DNA of 64,000 nt from Ignavibacteriota bacterium (GCA_019637995.1 JAHBUQ010000004.1:208312-272311), one strand, 5' to 3'; numbered from the stretch's first letter, positions 36,758 through 45,747 are shown. The notes: generated by a model from the letters alone, not told the origin. Program-made: numbers and translations.

Positions 36758-37027
36758 ATGAATACCAAAGAAAAAAGAGAATTGTATTCTCTGTTTGAAC
36801 AAAAAGCAGCATCAATAGTAGTGCTGTTAAATTCTCATGACACAGGAATAAATGTGTCTGATGAAAGTCTGAAGTCCGCCGGATATGCGGAATTCATTGA
36901 AGAAGTACAGGTTGAGTACTTGAGGACATGGAAAAACAAGTTGGAGAAACTAATATCCATGGAAGAGAAAGATTTCGGAAATCTAATTAAAAGTTGGAAC
37001 ACTATCAATGGGGTAAGAAATGCTTAA
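36758..37027 (+). CDS. Hypothetical early phage protein
   Basis: An 89-residue, mainly helical soluble protein with no family I can name. It overlaps the next gene by eight bases. Confidence 0.45.
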   Translation: MNTKEKRELYSLFEQKAASIVVLLNSHDTGINVSDESLKSAGYAEFIEEVQVEYLRTWKNKLEKLISMEEKDFGNLIKSWNTINGVRNA

Positions 37028-37451
37028 AACAATCAATCCGGAAGGTAAAAGCTTATGGTTTTCAGAAGAAAGTGACTGGAATAATCACGAAGGTCATCTG
37101 ATATGTATATGGGCAGGACTTATAATTAAGCAGGAAGAATATTCAGACTTCATAAATTTTGTTAAAGACGAAATTGGAGCTGAAGTAGAAATTATTGGAG
37201 AGTTTAAGCAAGGGGATTTAAACAGCTTAGTTTTCCTTGTAAAAAATTGTATCCCAAAATTTGCAACATGGAGATTTAATTTCTCGGATATGAGGTATTG
37301 GTATGACCACTTTGGGAGCTTTAATGGTGGTAAAGAAGTAGAAGATAATGAACTAATGCCAATAATTGAGAAGTTAGGTTTGAGAGTTGATACAAAGCCA
37401 TATTTCGAGGTTATGGAAGATCAACTAACAGAGGAAGAAGAACTATGTTAG
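37020..37451 (+). CDS. Hypothetical early phage protein
   Basis: A 143-residue acidic protein of mixed alpha/beta character, aromatic-rich (several Trp). No family recognised. It overlaps its neighbours on both sides by seven or eight bases. Confidence 0.5.
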   Translation: MLKTINPEGKSLWFSEESDWNNHEGHLICIWAGLIIKQEEYSDFINFVKDEIGAEVEIIGEFKQGDLNSLVFLVKNCIPKFATWRFNFSDMRYWYDHFGSFNGGKEVEDNELMPIIEKLGLRVDTKPYFEVMEDQLTEEEELC

Positions 37452-37681
37452 ACAGATTAAAATTAAAGATAGATTTAGCGGAGCAAGGGTTCGGCACACT
37501 CCTGGAAAAAGTTAAACATTTGAAATTAAGTCGAACCCCCGCTTTTAAACCGGTAGCTTTGCCGATAAGACCCCATTTATATTGGTATATTTTCAGGAAT
37601 GAAAAACGATTTATTGAACTTGGAATAATTGGTATGGCTACATTAGCATTCATCATTTTATTAATCAAGAATTGGAGATAA
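37445..37681 (+). CDS. Small membrane protein
   Basis: A 78-residue protein with one C-terminal membrane helix (IELGIIGMATLAFIILLI) preceded by a basic soluble part, so a tail-anchored topology is likely. Function unknown. Confidence 0.5.
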   Translation: MLDRLKLKIDLAEQGFGTLLEKVKHLKLSRTPAFKPVALPIRPHLYWYIFRNEKRFIELGIIGMATLAFIILLIKNWR

Positions 37682-37685
37682 AATC

Positions 37686-38606
37686 ATGCAGAAAGAAGAA
37701 TTGCTTAATATACTAAAAGAGAAATTGACAAAATTTGAAACAGATATTAAGTATAACGACTTAAAACAAAATCTGTTAAATATCCGCATTAATGCAATTG
37801 TTAATATCACTCCGGAATTAGCAGGCGGTTTGCTTTTTAATAATGATACCAACAGGTCATTGAATCAAAGAAGAGTTAGTTATTACGCTAAGCAAATTAA
37901 AGAAAGGAAGTGGCAACTAACCGGCGATACAATCAAATTTGCCGACGATTTTACTTTACTTGACGGTCAGCACAGATTGCAGGCAATAATATTATCCGGC
38001 ATACCAACAGAAATGGAAATTGCTTTTGGTATTAACAGAGATACTTTTGATGTGATTGATACAGGTAAAACAAGAAGTGCCGCTGATGTTCTTTCAATAT
38101 TGAAAGTGAAAAATTCTACTAAAATGGCGATTATACTTCGCACTGTTATTGCATATCAAAGAGGAATTCTGTTTTCAAATCCGGAAAATAATAATCCGGC
38201 AACTGATAGAAATATAATTACCAATAAGGATATTGAGCAGGCATATTATGACCATCCGAATTTACATAATTTTATCGGAGCGGTAAACAGAAATCTTGGT
38301 TATGATACTACTTATTCATTTATTTACTATATCCTGACAAGTAAATATGGAAAAAAAGCTGCTGAATTTGTTGAGTATCTCAATACCGGAGAGCTTTATA
38401 GAGATGGGCAGTATTACAGAAATGATATGATGACAAAATTAAGGGAATACTTGGTTTATAAAAATAACAGCCGTAACAAAAAAGCCAATACCATTAGCAC
38501 GCGAGAATTAATCGGTATATGCTTTAAGTATTTTTATTATTACAGAATTGACAGGAATGTAAAAACCATTAAATACTCTTTATCAGAAGGAATCCAGATG
38601 TTATGA
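37686..38606 (+). CDS. DGQHR-type phage/plasmid protein
   Basis: A 306-residue protein. RVSYYAKQIKERKWQLTGDTIKFADDFTLLDGQHRLQAII and EMEIAFGINRDTFDVIDTGKTRSAADVL match a family of phage and plasmid proteins with a ParB-related DGQHR fold. The DGQHR motif also occurs in DndB, a regulator of DNA phosphorothioation, but this is not DndB by length. Its biochemical role is unknown. It overlaps the ParB-like gene by four bases. Confidence 0.7.
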   Translation: MQKEELLNILKEKLTKFETDIKYNDLKQNLLNIRINAIVNITPELAGGLLFNNDTNRSLNQRRVSYYAKQIKERKWQLTGDTIKFADDFTLLDGQHRLQAIILSGIPTEMEIAFGINRDTFDVIDTGKTRSAADVLSILKVKNSTKMAIILRTVIAYQRGILFSNPENNNPATDRNIITNKDIEQAYYDHPNLHNFIGAVNRNLGYDTTYSFIYYILTSKYGKKAAEFVEYLNTGELYRDGQYYRNDMMTKLREYLVYKNNSRNKKANTISTRELIGICFKYFYYYRIDRNVKTIKYSLSEGIQML

Positions 38607-39415
38607 TTAAGAAAATCAACATTAACGATTTGGTTAAAGACAGAAGATTTCAGAACCGTGAGAAGCTGGATTACGAAACGGTTGAAGAATATGCTGAATT
38701 AATGCGTCAGGGAGTAAAATTCCCACCTCTGACTGTTGTTTTTGATTCTACAAATTATTATATAACAGACGGTTATCATCGTTATTTTGCTCATATCAAA
38801 GCGTTAATTTCTGAAGTCGAATGTGAGATAATCGAAGGCACAGAGCGGGACGCTATTCTTCTTGCATGTTCAGCTAACTCAGTTCATGGACTAAAACGCA
38901 CTAATGCAGACAAAAGGAAAGCGGTTTTGACTTTGCTTAATGATGATGAGTGGAAAGAATATTCAGATGGTAAAATAGCAGAGATTTGTCATTTATCTCA
39001 GGCTTATGTAAGTGCAGTCAGAAGGGAATTAACAATTGATACTCAAAACGTTTTGAGTATGGAATCCGAACCCAGAACATTCATACATCATAAGACCGGT
39101 AAACCAGCTCAAATGAATGTAACGAATATCGGCAAGAAACGAGCAGAGCCGAAAGAAGAAGGCGAAGATGAAGATTTCAATGACTATGTTTCAAAAAACG
39201 ATTACAGCAAAGCAGAAACAAGCTCAAATCAAAATTGGAACGGCGGACATGCTGAAGAAACTTTGCAAACGGATTTTACAGAACGTGAAAAAGACAAAGA
39301 CCTAGAAGATTTAAAAAACGATTTGCTTAACTTGCTCAATGCTTACAAGTCTGTATCACCAAGATGTGAGCAGATAGTTAAAGTTTTAAGAACATTTATT
39401 TTAAGACAGAGGTAA
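38603..39415 (+). CDS. ParB/Spo0J-like nuclease-domain protein (early)
   Basis: A 270-residue protein with an N-terminal ParB domain: ININDLVKDRRFQNR, then LTVVFDSTNYYITDGYHRYFAH, where DGYHR is the ParB-type core motif. It is followed by GKIAEICHLSQAYVSAVRREL, an HTH of ParB-like proteins. The C-terminus is acidic and probably disordered. ParB-fold proteins bind CTP or act as nucleases. Here it could serve phage segregation or regulation. Confidence 0.72.
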   Translation: MIKKININDLVKDRRFQNREKLDYETVEEYAELMRQGVKFPPLTVVFDSTNYYITDGYHRYFAHIKALISEVECEIIEGTERDAILLACSANSVHGLKRTNADKRKAVLTLLNDDEWKEYSDGKIAEICHLSQAYVSAVRRELTIDTQNVLSMESEPRTFIHHKTGKPAQMNVTNIGKKRAEPKEEGEDEDFNDYVSKNDYSKAETSSNQNWNGGHAEETLQTDFTEREKDKDLEDLKNDLLNLLNAYKSVSPRCEQIVKVLRTFILRQR

Positions 39416-39418
39416 ATC

Positions 39419-40138
39419 ATGAAAAAGAATATCAAAATAGCTTTCATGGGATTTAACTGGGGAGATTTGACAAATGATAAGATGGTAGGTTCTCCGGATG
39501 AAGTTATTAATTATGTCAATACTAACAGACTGAAAGTTGATAATGAGAATTCTTTCAAATACAAAGAAAGATTCTGGTATAATCAACCAATTCCGGAACT
39601 TGAATATCTCAATAACTACAATCTCAATAATCTTTACAAAGATGGTCCCGAGAATGTATGTAATATTCTCTCAGATAATGGAGTTAAGGTCAGCAAAGAT
39701 ATAGTAAAAGTGCTTTCACAAATTTATCAGGATATTCAAAAACTTCATGATAAAATGTTAAATGCTTCATTAACCGAATTCTTAGCAGACATAATCAAAA
39801 ATGTTCAAGAGAAACCGGATAATATGGAAAGCTTGCTGAAGAACTATTTTTACGATGTAAATTTAATTTCCGAAGCAGCGAGCAGTATTGATATATCATA
39901 TAGTAATCAGAATATCATCAGTGATATTGTTTATGAAAAGAAGCACATCTTAAAATCAATTAACATCGCTGTCAAAGAATTGATTTCTACTGTACAGGAA
40001 CTTTATCCTGATTACGAAACAAATCATGATTATCACTATGAATATTACGAAAACTGTCTCAGTTGTGAATTAGAACAAGTCGCAACTGATGAAGAATTAA
40101 GGAGTTTGAATTACGATTATGAAAAAATGTGTGTATAA
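39419..40138 (+). CDS. Hypothetical phage protein
   Basis: A 239-residue soluble protein. The start MKKNIKIAFMGFNWGDL looks like a first beta strand, and the rest is helical and Asn/Asp-rich. No family recognised. It is followed by a hairpin and a 117-base gap, so it ends a sub-block of the early operon. Confidence 0.5.
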   Translation: MKKNIKIAFMGFNWGDLTNDKMVGSPDEVINYVNTNRLKVDNENSFKYKERFWYNQPIPELEYLNNYNLNNLYKDGPENVCNILSDNGVKVSKDIVKVLSQIYQDIQKLHDKMLNASLTEFLADIIKNVQEKPDNMESLLKNYFYDVNLISEAASSIDISYSNQNIISDIVYEKKHILKSINIAVKELISTVQELYPDYETNHDYHYEYYENCLSCELEQVATDEELRSLNYDYEKMCV

Positions 40139-40141
40139 AAA

Positions 40142-40171
40142 AATCCCCTGCTAAATAAAACACAGGGGATT
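40142..40171. terminator. Hairpin between early sub-operons
   Basis: A nine-base-pair stem AATCCCCTG/CAGGGGATT with a 12-base loop. The T-run is present only on the minus-strand side, so on the plus strand it may be an attenuator or RNA-processing hairpin rather than a full terminator. Confidence 0.45.
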
Positions 40172-40255
40172 GAATAAATCATGCGAAATCGAAAGTTCAA
40201 AAGTAAGAAATATTAATTAATTGCACAAATATAATTATCAACAGGAGTTTTTAAA

Positions 40256-41233
40256 ATGGGTTTTAAAATTGAAAAGGGCGAAAAAATTAAAATTTCCGGT
40301 ATAGTAGCCCTATTATACGGAGAACCGGGAGCAGGAAAAACATCTACGGCTTTATCATCATCAAAGCCAATTCTGTTTGACTTCGACGGCGGAGTTCAAA
40401 GATGTGAGTTCAGAACAGGTAAAGACATCGTAAGAATTAGTAAATGGACTGAAATAACAAGCTCTTTTGCTAAATTTGACGAAATGCTTGCCGATTATGA
40501 TACTATAGTCATTGACACGGTTGACAACTGTCTTAAATATATCCGTATTTATATTGAAGACAGTGATTACAAAATGAAGACTAATAAGCTTCAGATGTAC
40601 GGCAGAATGAAAGATGAGTTCGAATTATTCTTAAACAGAATCAAGAATATGAATAAGAATGTGGTTCTCATAGCTCATTCTACAACCGAAGAGCAGAATG
40701 GAGTTCAACGAACCATACCAAAGATAACAGGAGGTTCACGTGATATAGTAGCCAGCACATCTGATTATATCGGTTATATGAGAATGATTAATAACCAAAG
40801 AACTGTAAATTTTAATCCTACGGACTTAAACGAAGGTAAAGTAACCGGAAAATTCGGTATAATTAAATTACCGGATTTCAGGGAAGAATCGGAGCATGGC
40901 AGTAATTTCTTTGCAGGTATATTTGAGCAGATGAGAAAAGCAATGCAACTAAGTGCTGATAATCAGGCACAGGCTGTACAAGATATTAAGATATTTGCAG
41001 ACAGGATACTTAAATCCAATAATGCTGACAGTTTACATGAACTAATGAATGAAATGTCCCAAATCAAAAATGGTGTCAAAAAGCAGTTGTGGGAAAGAAT
41101 GAAAGTAAGAGCCGGTGAGCTTAATCTTGAATTCGACCCTGAAAAGAAGAAATTCTTTAAACCGGCTCCGGTTGCGGCAGTAGAATTACTTGAACCGGTT
41201 AGTTCTTCAGACGATGACTTCAATTTCGAGTAA
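40256..41233 (+). CDS. Phage P-loop ATPase (Sak4/RecA-like nucleotide-binding protein)
   Basis: A 325-residue protein. LLYGEPGAGKTSTA is Walker A and DTIVIDTVDN is Walker B, and ILFDFDGGVQRCEF lies between, all as in the phage nucleotide-binding (AAA_24, Sak4-related) family. These proteins assist phage single-strand annealing and recombination. It is followed by a nuclease and an SMC-like ATPase, which supports a recombination cassette. Confidence 0.78.
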   Translation: MGFKIEKGEKIKISGIVALLYGEPGAGKTSTALSSSKPILFDFDGGVQRCEFRTGKDIVRISKWTEITSSFAKFDEMLADYDTIVIDTVDNCLKYIRIYIEDSDYKMKTNKLQMYGRMKDEFELFLNRIKNMNKNVVLIAHSTTEEQNGVQRTIPKITGGSRDIVASTSDYIGYMRMINNQRTVNFNPTDLNEGKVTGKFGIIKLPDFREESEHGSNFFAGIFEQMRKAMQLSADNQAQAVQDIKIFADRILKSNNADSLHELMNEMSQIKNGVKKQLWERMKVRAGELNLEFDPEKKKFFKPAPVAAVELLEPVSSSDDDFNFE

Positions 41234-41242
41234 GGTGTAAAA

Positions 41243-41968
41243 ATGTTAAGAATATCAGTAACAACAATTGATGCATTCAGGAAATTCATATCAGAAGGTA
41301 TTTCAGATACATTAGTAACTGAATATCTTGAATCACCTGAAGTAGAATTAATGTCAATTGAGCAATATCAGGAAAGTAAATTTATTCAAAGGTTAACAGG
41401 TGAGTTTGTCCCTACTCCTTCTATGGAGAAGGGGACGGCTTTCCATAACATAATTGAAAATCCTGAGAAATGTTATAATCCGGAAAGAAACTTATATATC
41501 TCTCGTGGCTACGAATATGACTATTCTATGATAAAAGAAAGGGTGTTACCACTTTTTAATCATGAATATCCATTTGAAGTGAAGACTACTAAGATTTATA
41601 AGCTACCACACGGAGAAGAAGTCGAAGTAGTTGGTATGGCTGACCAATTAGTTGGTAATATGACAATTGACATCAAAACGACTTGGGGAACATTTCAGTA
41701 TGAATATTACTCAAAATCGTACCAATGGAGATATTATCTTGATATGTTTGAATCGGATATTTTCCGGTACATGGTATTTCAATTATATGACAGTAGTAAA
41801 ATTGGAATTATTCTGAAAGGAGTTCACGACTTTTATTTCAGCCCTTATACCGGAATGCACATAGACATAATGAACCTTCTTGAGAATTTTGTAGCTTATA
41901 TAAAATTAAGAAAACTTCAACAATATTTTAAACCAAAAGGATTAAATCATGCGAATCAATCAAATTAA
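41243..41968 (+). CDS. PD-(D/E)xK phage nuclease
   Basis: A 241-residue protein. GTAFHNIIENPE (His near residue 70), then VGMADQLVGNMTIDIKTTW (D...DxK) and YQWRYYLDMF match the RecB/Cas4-like or YqaJ-like exonuclease motif order. It lies between the Sak4-like ATPase and the SMC-like ATPase and probably generates single strands for recombination. It overlaps the next gene by 20 bases. Confidence 0.72.
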   Translation: MLRISVTTIDAFRKFISEGISDTLVTEYLESPEVELMSIEQYQESKFIQRLTGEFVPTPSMEKGTAFHNIIENPEKCYNPERNLYISRGYEYDYSMIKERVLPLFNHEYPFEVKTTKIYKLPHGEEVEVVGMADQLVGNMTIDIKTTWGTFQYEYYSKSYQWRYYLDMFESDIFRYMVFQLYDSSKIGIILKGVHDFYFSPYTGMHIDIMNLLENFVAYIKLRKLQQYFKPKGLNHANQSN

Positions 41969-43211
41969 ACTGCTTAATGTTTTAGGCATAAAGCAACTTG
42001 AATTTAATGCCGGACAATTTACCGAAATTAGCGGTAAAAATGGTCAGGGTAAAACTTCTGTCATCGAGGCAGTTAAAGCAGCACTCAAAGGTGGAAATGA
42101 TGCCACGCTTCTCCATAATGGAGCTAAAGAGGGTGAAATAGTGCTATGCTTTGATAATGGCATAGAGCTTATAAAACGCATCAAAAACGGCAAGTCAGAT
42201 TTAACAGTCAAAAATAATGGCGTAAAGCTGGACAAACCTCAAAGTTTTATTGATAATCTATATGATATTCTAAGTGTAAATCCGGTAGAGTTTATACTTT
42301 CCGATAAGAAGAAAAGAACTTCTGCACTGCTCGAAGTACTTCCGGTAAAAATAGGAACTGAAAAATTGCTCGATATTCTCATGGACAAAACAGAATATTT
42401 AGTTAGTGATACTTCAAATAATGCTTTTGATGTTCTGGCTGCACAGCATAAAGTAATTTATGACAGCAGAACTGTTAATAACAGAATTATCAAAGAAAAG
42501 CAATCTGCGGTAAAGCAATTGCAAGATTCAATTTCGGATATTGACTGTGACCCGCGGGCAATTGAAAGTGAACTACAGTCAGCTCAGGAACAAAAACAAA
42601 ATATGGAGCAGAAAAAATTAGGGTATTTGCAAAAGATTAACAACGATGCTAATGAAAAACTTGAAAAATTACGACAGGAATATGAGCAAAGACAGAAGGA
42701 AATTTATTCTGAAAAAGAAAATTTAACTGAAAAACTTAACAATGATTTTTCAGAAAAATATCAACCTTTGAATGATAAAATCAGTCGTTTACAGGAGCAA
42801 ATGAAAAGTGCCGGTTCTGCTATGAAAACTAAAGAATTGATAAATCAATATTCTTCTGAAATATCTGCAGCAGAAAAGGCAACTGAATATTTGAATCATG
42901 TACTGAAATCAATCGAATCATTGAAAGAAGAACTTTTGAATAATTTGCCAATCAAGGGTTTGGAAATCAGGGAAGGAGAAATCTATTTTGACGGAGTAGC
43001 TTTTGACAGGGTTAATACTGCTAAGCAAATTGAGATTGCTTTTGAAGTGGCAAAACTAAGAGCCGGAGAACTTGGAATTATCTGTATAGACGGTTTCGAG
43101 AAATTTGATGACATTACATATCAGTTATTTGTTGAAACGGCAATTAATTCCGGACTGCAAATAATCGGTACAAAAGTAACGAACGATGAACTAACTATTT
43201 CAACTAACTAA
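41949..43211 (+). CDS. SMC/RecF-like ATPase
   Basis: A 420-residue ABC-type ATPase. The N-terminal MRINQIKLLNVLGIKQLEFN with ISGKNGQGKTSVIEAVKAAL (Walker A) is typical of RecF/SbcC/SMC ATPases. A coiled-coil arm spans about residues 175-330, and ELGIICIDGFEKFDD near residue 377 is the Walker B region. No zinc hook is seen. With the preceding nuclease it may form an SbcCD-like phage nuclease complex. Confidence 0.75.
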   Translation: MRINQIKLLNVLGIKQLEFNAGQFTEISGKNGQGKTSVIEAVKAALKGGNDATLLHNGAKEGEIVLCFDNGIELIKRIKNGKSDLTVKNNGVKLDKPQSFIDNLYDILSVNPVEFILSDKKKRTSALLEVLPVKIGTEKLLDILMDKTEYLVSDTSNNAFDVLAAQHKVIYDSRTVNNRIIKEKQSAVKQLQDSISDIDCDPRAIESELQSAQEQKQNMEQKKLGYLQKINNDANEKLEKLRQEYEQRQKEIYSEKENLTEKLNNDFSEKYQPLNDKISRLQEQMKSAGSAMKTKELINQYSSEISAAEKATEYLNHVLKSIESLKEELLNNLPIKGLEIREGEIYFDGVAFDRVNTAKQIEIAFEVAKLRAGELGIICIDGFEKFDDITYQLFVETAINSGLQIIGTKVTNDELTISTN

Positions 43212-43225
43212 TTAATTATGATAAC

Positions 43226-43309
43226 GGCACGGTGGCTCGAAATGGTAAGGCAGATAATTGGGTTCAATCCAGTGATGACTCTTTGCAGGTTCGAATCCTG
43301 TCCGTGCCG
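43226..43309 (+). tRNA. tRNA-like gene with apparent UCA anticodon
   Basis: The acceptor strands GGCACGG (43226-43232) and CCGTGCC (43302-43308) pair fully. The T arm GCAGG-TTCGAAT-CCTGT pairs with one G-U. The anticodon arm ATTGG-GTTCAAT-CCAGT pairs over five bases, with a seven-base loop whose positions 34-36 read TCA, which would decode UGA. The D arm pairs poorly and the D/anticodon junction and variable region are longer than normal. No CCA is encoded. It could be an opal-suppressor-type phage tRNA or a degenerate one. Confidence 0.55.
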
Positions 43310-43329
43310 GTTTTTATTGGAGAAAAATT

Positions 43330-43695
43330 ATGAATAGAGTTATTAAATTCAGAGCTTGGAATGAAGATTCTAAAACTATGCTTAATCCTGTTGACTTATC
43401 CGGTCCAATCTCAACTTATGAGTGGCTTGGCAAAAAAGATGTGGCTCTTATGCAATATACCGGTCTTAAAGATAAGAACGGAGATGATATTTATGAAGGT
43501 GATATAGTGATAATAAGTTATGACGAGATTTACACTCTTATCCCGCAAGATTTTATCGGAGCAGTTGAATATATGAAAGATGGCTATTGTGTACATAACA
43601 GAAATGAAAGTTTAGCATTCCCATTGTATCACGAATTTTCAGAATGGGAAATTATCGGCAATATTTATGAAAATCCTGAACTATTGGAGAATTAA
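43330..43695 (+). CDS. YopX-family phage protein
   Basis: A 121-residue protein. KFRAWNEDSKTM, LMQYTGLKDKNGDDIYEGDIV and WEIIGNIYENPELL are the conserved elements of YopX (first known from phage SPBc2). The family is common in temperate phages and its function is unknown. The next gene starts right after its stop codon. Confidence 0.9.
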   Translation: MNRVIKFRAWNEDSKTMLNPVDLSGPISTYEWLGKKDVALMQYTGLKDKNGDDIYEGDIVIISYDEIYTLIPQDFIGAVEYMKDGYCVHNRNESLAFPLYHEFSEWEIIGNIYENPELLEN

Positions 43696-43696
43696 A

Positions 43697-44149
43697 ATGC
43701 AATTTACAAAAATTAAATATGACGGAACTCAGGTAGAGCTTCATATAAAATCAAATACTCAGATTCAAGATGATAAAGAAATTCGTGAGTTCACATCAAA
43801 AGATTTGCCTCTTCCGAGCTTTAAGCAATGTTTTGATGATTTGAAACCTTATGTAGAAGAAATCCTTAGTTTGCCGGAAGGATATATGGCGGATTCTTCC
43901 ATCACATCGGTATCTATTAGCCATAAAGAATCCGGAGAAAGTGTAATCATTACCTGCACAAAGAAACTTGACGACATTGGGCGTGCTTTCAATTTTAATA
44001 CTCCGCTATTACCAATGCAATCTGAAACAGATGGACCAGCTTTACCGGAAGGTTGTGATAATGTTATAGAGAAATTGATATTTGAAGCTAAGAGTTTTTA
44101 TGAAGGTCTCCGGCAGGAAGAACCAAATCTTTTCAATAAGGGGGCATAA
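43697..44149 (+). CDS. Hypothetical phage protein
   Basis: A 150-residue soluble acidic protein. I place the start at 43697, where GGAGA precedes the ATG; a longer frame from 43667 runs into the YopX gene. The middle SVSISHKESGESVIITCTKKL looks like beta strands. No family recognised. Confidence 0.55.
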   Translation: MQFTKIKYDGTQVELHIKSNTQIQDDKEIREFTSKDLPLPSFKQCFDDLKPYVEEILSLPEGYMADSSITSVSISHKESGESVIITCTKKLDDIGRAFNFNTPLLPMQSETDGPALPEGCDNVIEKLIFEAKSFYEGLRQEEPNLFNKGA

Positions 44150-44373
44150 TGGACACCCAATTGATAGAAACTGAAATTTTTGTAGTCGAATATTCAGTTA
44201 AGCAGAATGCTATTCATGTGCAACCACTATTTGACAGATTGAAAGAAAATTTCAAGCTTGCTATAGACCATATTTCAATGGATTATCAACCTATTGCAGT
44301 AGCATCAAGTCACGAATCCGCTACTAAAATAGCTGAACAATTCAGAACAATTTTAAATTATCGGAGAAACTGA
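44149..44373 (+). CDS. Hypothetical phage protein
   Basis: A 74-residue soluble protein coupled to the previous gene by a shared base (TAATG). No recognisable motif. It immediately precedes the DnaA-domain protein. Confidence 0.45.
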   Translation: MDTQLIETEIFVVEYSVKQNAIHVQPLFDRLKENFKLAIDHISMDYQPIAVASSHESATKIAEQFRTILNYRRN

Positions 44374-44374
44374 A

Positions 44375-44683
44375 ATGAATGAGTATGAGATATTTAGTCT
44401 TATTTCTGAAGTTCTTGGATTTAAAACAGACCAGATTAAATCACGAAGCAGAAAATATGATTTGGTTGATGCCAGGCATATTACAGTATATCTTCTTCGT
44501 AATTACACAGGATTAACTCTGGTGGAAATCGGTAATATGATTAAAAGGCATCATACTACTGTTGTCAACAGCATAAAGAAAGCCAAAGATTACAGAAAAT
44601 ATAATACTAAATTTAAGCATAAATTTCAGCGGGCTCAAAAGGCGATTGAAAACCACTATATAGACAGGAGAATGATAATATGA
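44375..44683 (+). CDS. DnaA domain IV-like DNA-binding protein
   Basis: A 102-residue protein. DARHITVYLLRNYTGLTLVEIGNMI followed by KRHHTTVVNSIKKAKDY reproduces the DnaA C-terminal domain (helix-turn-helix and the 'HTTV' DnaA-box contact segment), without the ATPase. Such stand-alone domains occur in phage replication modules. It overlaps the initiator gene by four bases and may help origin recognition. Confidence 0.8.
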   Translation: MNEYEIFSLISEVLGFKTDQIKSRSRKYDLVDARHITVYLLRNYTGLTLVEIGNMIKRHHTTVVNSIKKAKDYRKYNTKFKHKFQRAQKAIENHYIDRRMII

Positions 44684-45747
44684 AATTAAGGTCAGTAAAT
44701 ACAGATTTTTGGGAAGATGATTATATCTCCGATTTAAGTCCTTTGCAAAGATATTTTTATTTGTATCTGATAACTAATCCGAAATGTAATTTGATAGGGA
44801 TGTATGAAATATCAATTACAAGAATGTCATATGACACCGGTTTTTCAAAAGATGAAGTAAGAATTCATTTAGAAAGATTTGAAGAAGACGGAAAATTGGT
44901 ATTTGAAAATGGATATATACTGCTAAGAAATTTTCTTAAAAATCAAAGTTTATTTGGTAAGATGTTAATAGCAGTGAAAAATCTTCTTAGTGCATTGCCG
45001 GAAAAAATTCGTAGTACGGAATTTTTTGAATTGATAATTGAAGATTTGATTGTAAATGAAATCCTTTCAAATGAATGTAAATCATTTATAATCAACAACA
45101 AAGCAAATCATATCTTGCCGAATGACATTCAAACCGATTTGAATACTATTCAAATCAATTCAAATGGAATTGAATCATATTCAAATGATGATAAATGCAA
45201 TTCAAATGATATTCAAACTGATTCAAATGGCATTCAAACGACACAATTAAGAAGTATGAAGTATGAAGATAGAAGTAAGAAGATAGAAGAAGGAAGAGAA
45301 GAAGAGAAAGAAAAAGAAAAAATCAAGAAAAAAGAAAAAGAAATTCCGGCTATCGCCGGTGCTTCTCCACCCAAAAATTATATTGATAATCTTCTTGAAG
45401 TCTTTTGTGCGGAGTATGAAAAATCCAGAGGTTTCCCATTTGAGTTAATAGATTCCGGTAAGGAGAAGCGATACATCGGTAAAATAGCAAATATCTTCAA
45501 GCAGAAATTTCCTGAAATGCCAACAGATATTGCCAAAGGAGAAATAACTAATTTCTTCAAGGATTGTCTGAAAATACCGGATAAATGGCATTATGAGAGC
45601 ATGTCGCCAACTCATATAGCCACACAGTATAATCAAATTATTTCAATTATTAACCGGAGTAAAAATGGAAAACAAAATGGAACAAGCGGATTCAACCGCG
45701 ATGAAATGCGAAAATTTGTCAAAGAAATTGCAGAAACAGGAAATTGA
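44680..45747 (+). CDS. Phage replication initiator-like protein
   Basis: A 355-residue protein. The N-terminal domain (residues 1-125; WEDDYISDLSPLQRYFYLYLITNPKCNLIGMY, then GFSKDEVRIHLERFEEDGK) is a winged-helix replisome-organiser domain as in DnaD-like and phage initiator proteins. A linker at residues 149-190 is built of seven-residue repeats and is followed by a Lys/Glu-rich tract and a C-terminal helical domain. The linker DNA contains iteron-like repeats, so the origin may lie inside this gene. Confidence 0.7.
   Translation: MKLRSVNTDFWEDDYISDLSPLQRYFYLYLITNPKCNLIGMYEISITRMSYDTGFSKDEVRIHLERFEEDGKLVFENGYILLRNFLKNQSLFGKMLIAVKNLLSALPEKIRSTEFFELIIEDLIVNEILSNECKSFIINNKANHILPNDIQTDLNTIQINSNGIESYSNDDKCNSNDIQTDSNGIQTTQLRSMKYEDRSKKIEEGREEEKEKEKIKKKEKEIPAIAGASPPKNYIDNLLEVFCAEYEKSRGFPFELIDSGKEKRYIGKIANIFKQKFPEMPTDIAKGEITNFFKDCLKIPDKWHYESMSPTHIATQYNQIISIINRSKNGKQNGTSGFNRDEMRKFVKEIAETGN
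45127..45238 (+). repeat. Phased ATTCAAA repeats inside initiator gene (candidate origin iterons)
   Basis: ATTCAAA occurs at 45127, 45148, 45158, 45179, 45200, 45211, 45221 and 45232, with an inverted copy (TTTGAAT) at 45138 and a degenerate copy at 45169. Spacings are 10, 11 or 21 bases, i.e. one or two helical turns. In protein the region is six copies of a seven-residue unit (for example NDIQTDS). The arrangement resembles the iterons inside the lambda O gene. Confidence 0.65.

Noticed and set aside
43226..43309. Selenocysteine tRNA
   Set aside because: The UCA anticodon and a potential eighth acceptor pair are suggestive, but there is no long variable arm or extended D stem, and no sel genes are present.
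45127..45238. Simple microsatellite or assembly artefact
   Set aside because: The repeats are imperfect, keep an open reading frame with a seven-residue period and are phased at one helical turn, so chance expansion alone is a poor explanation.
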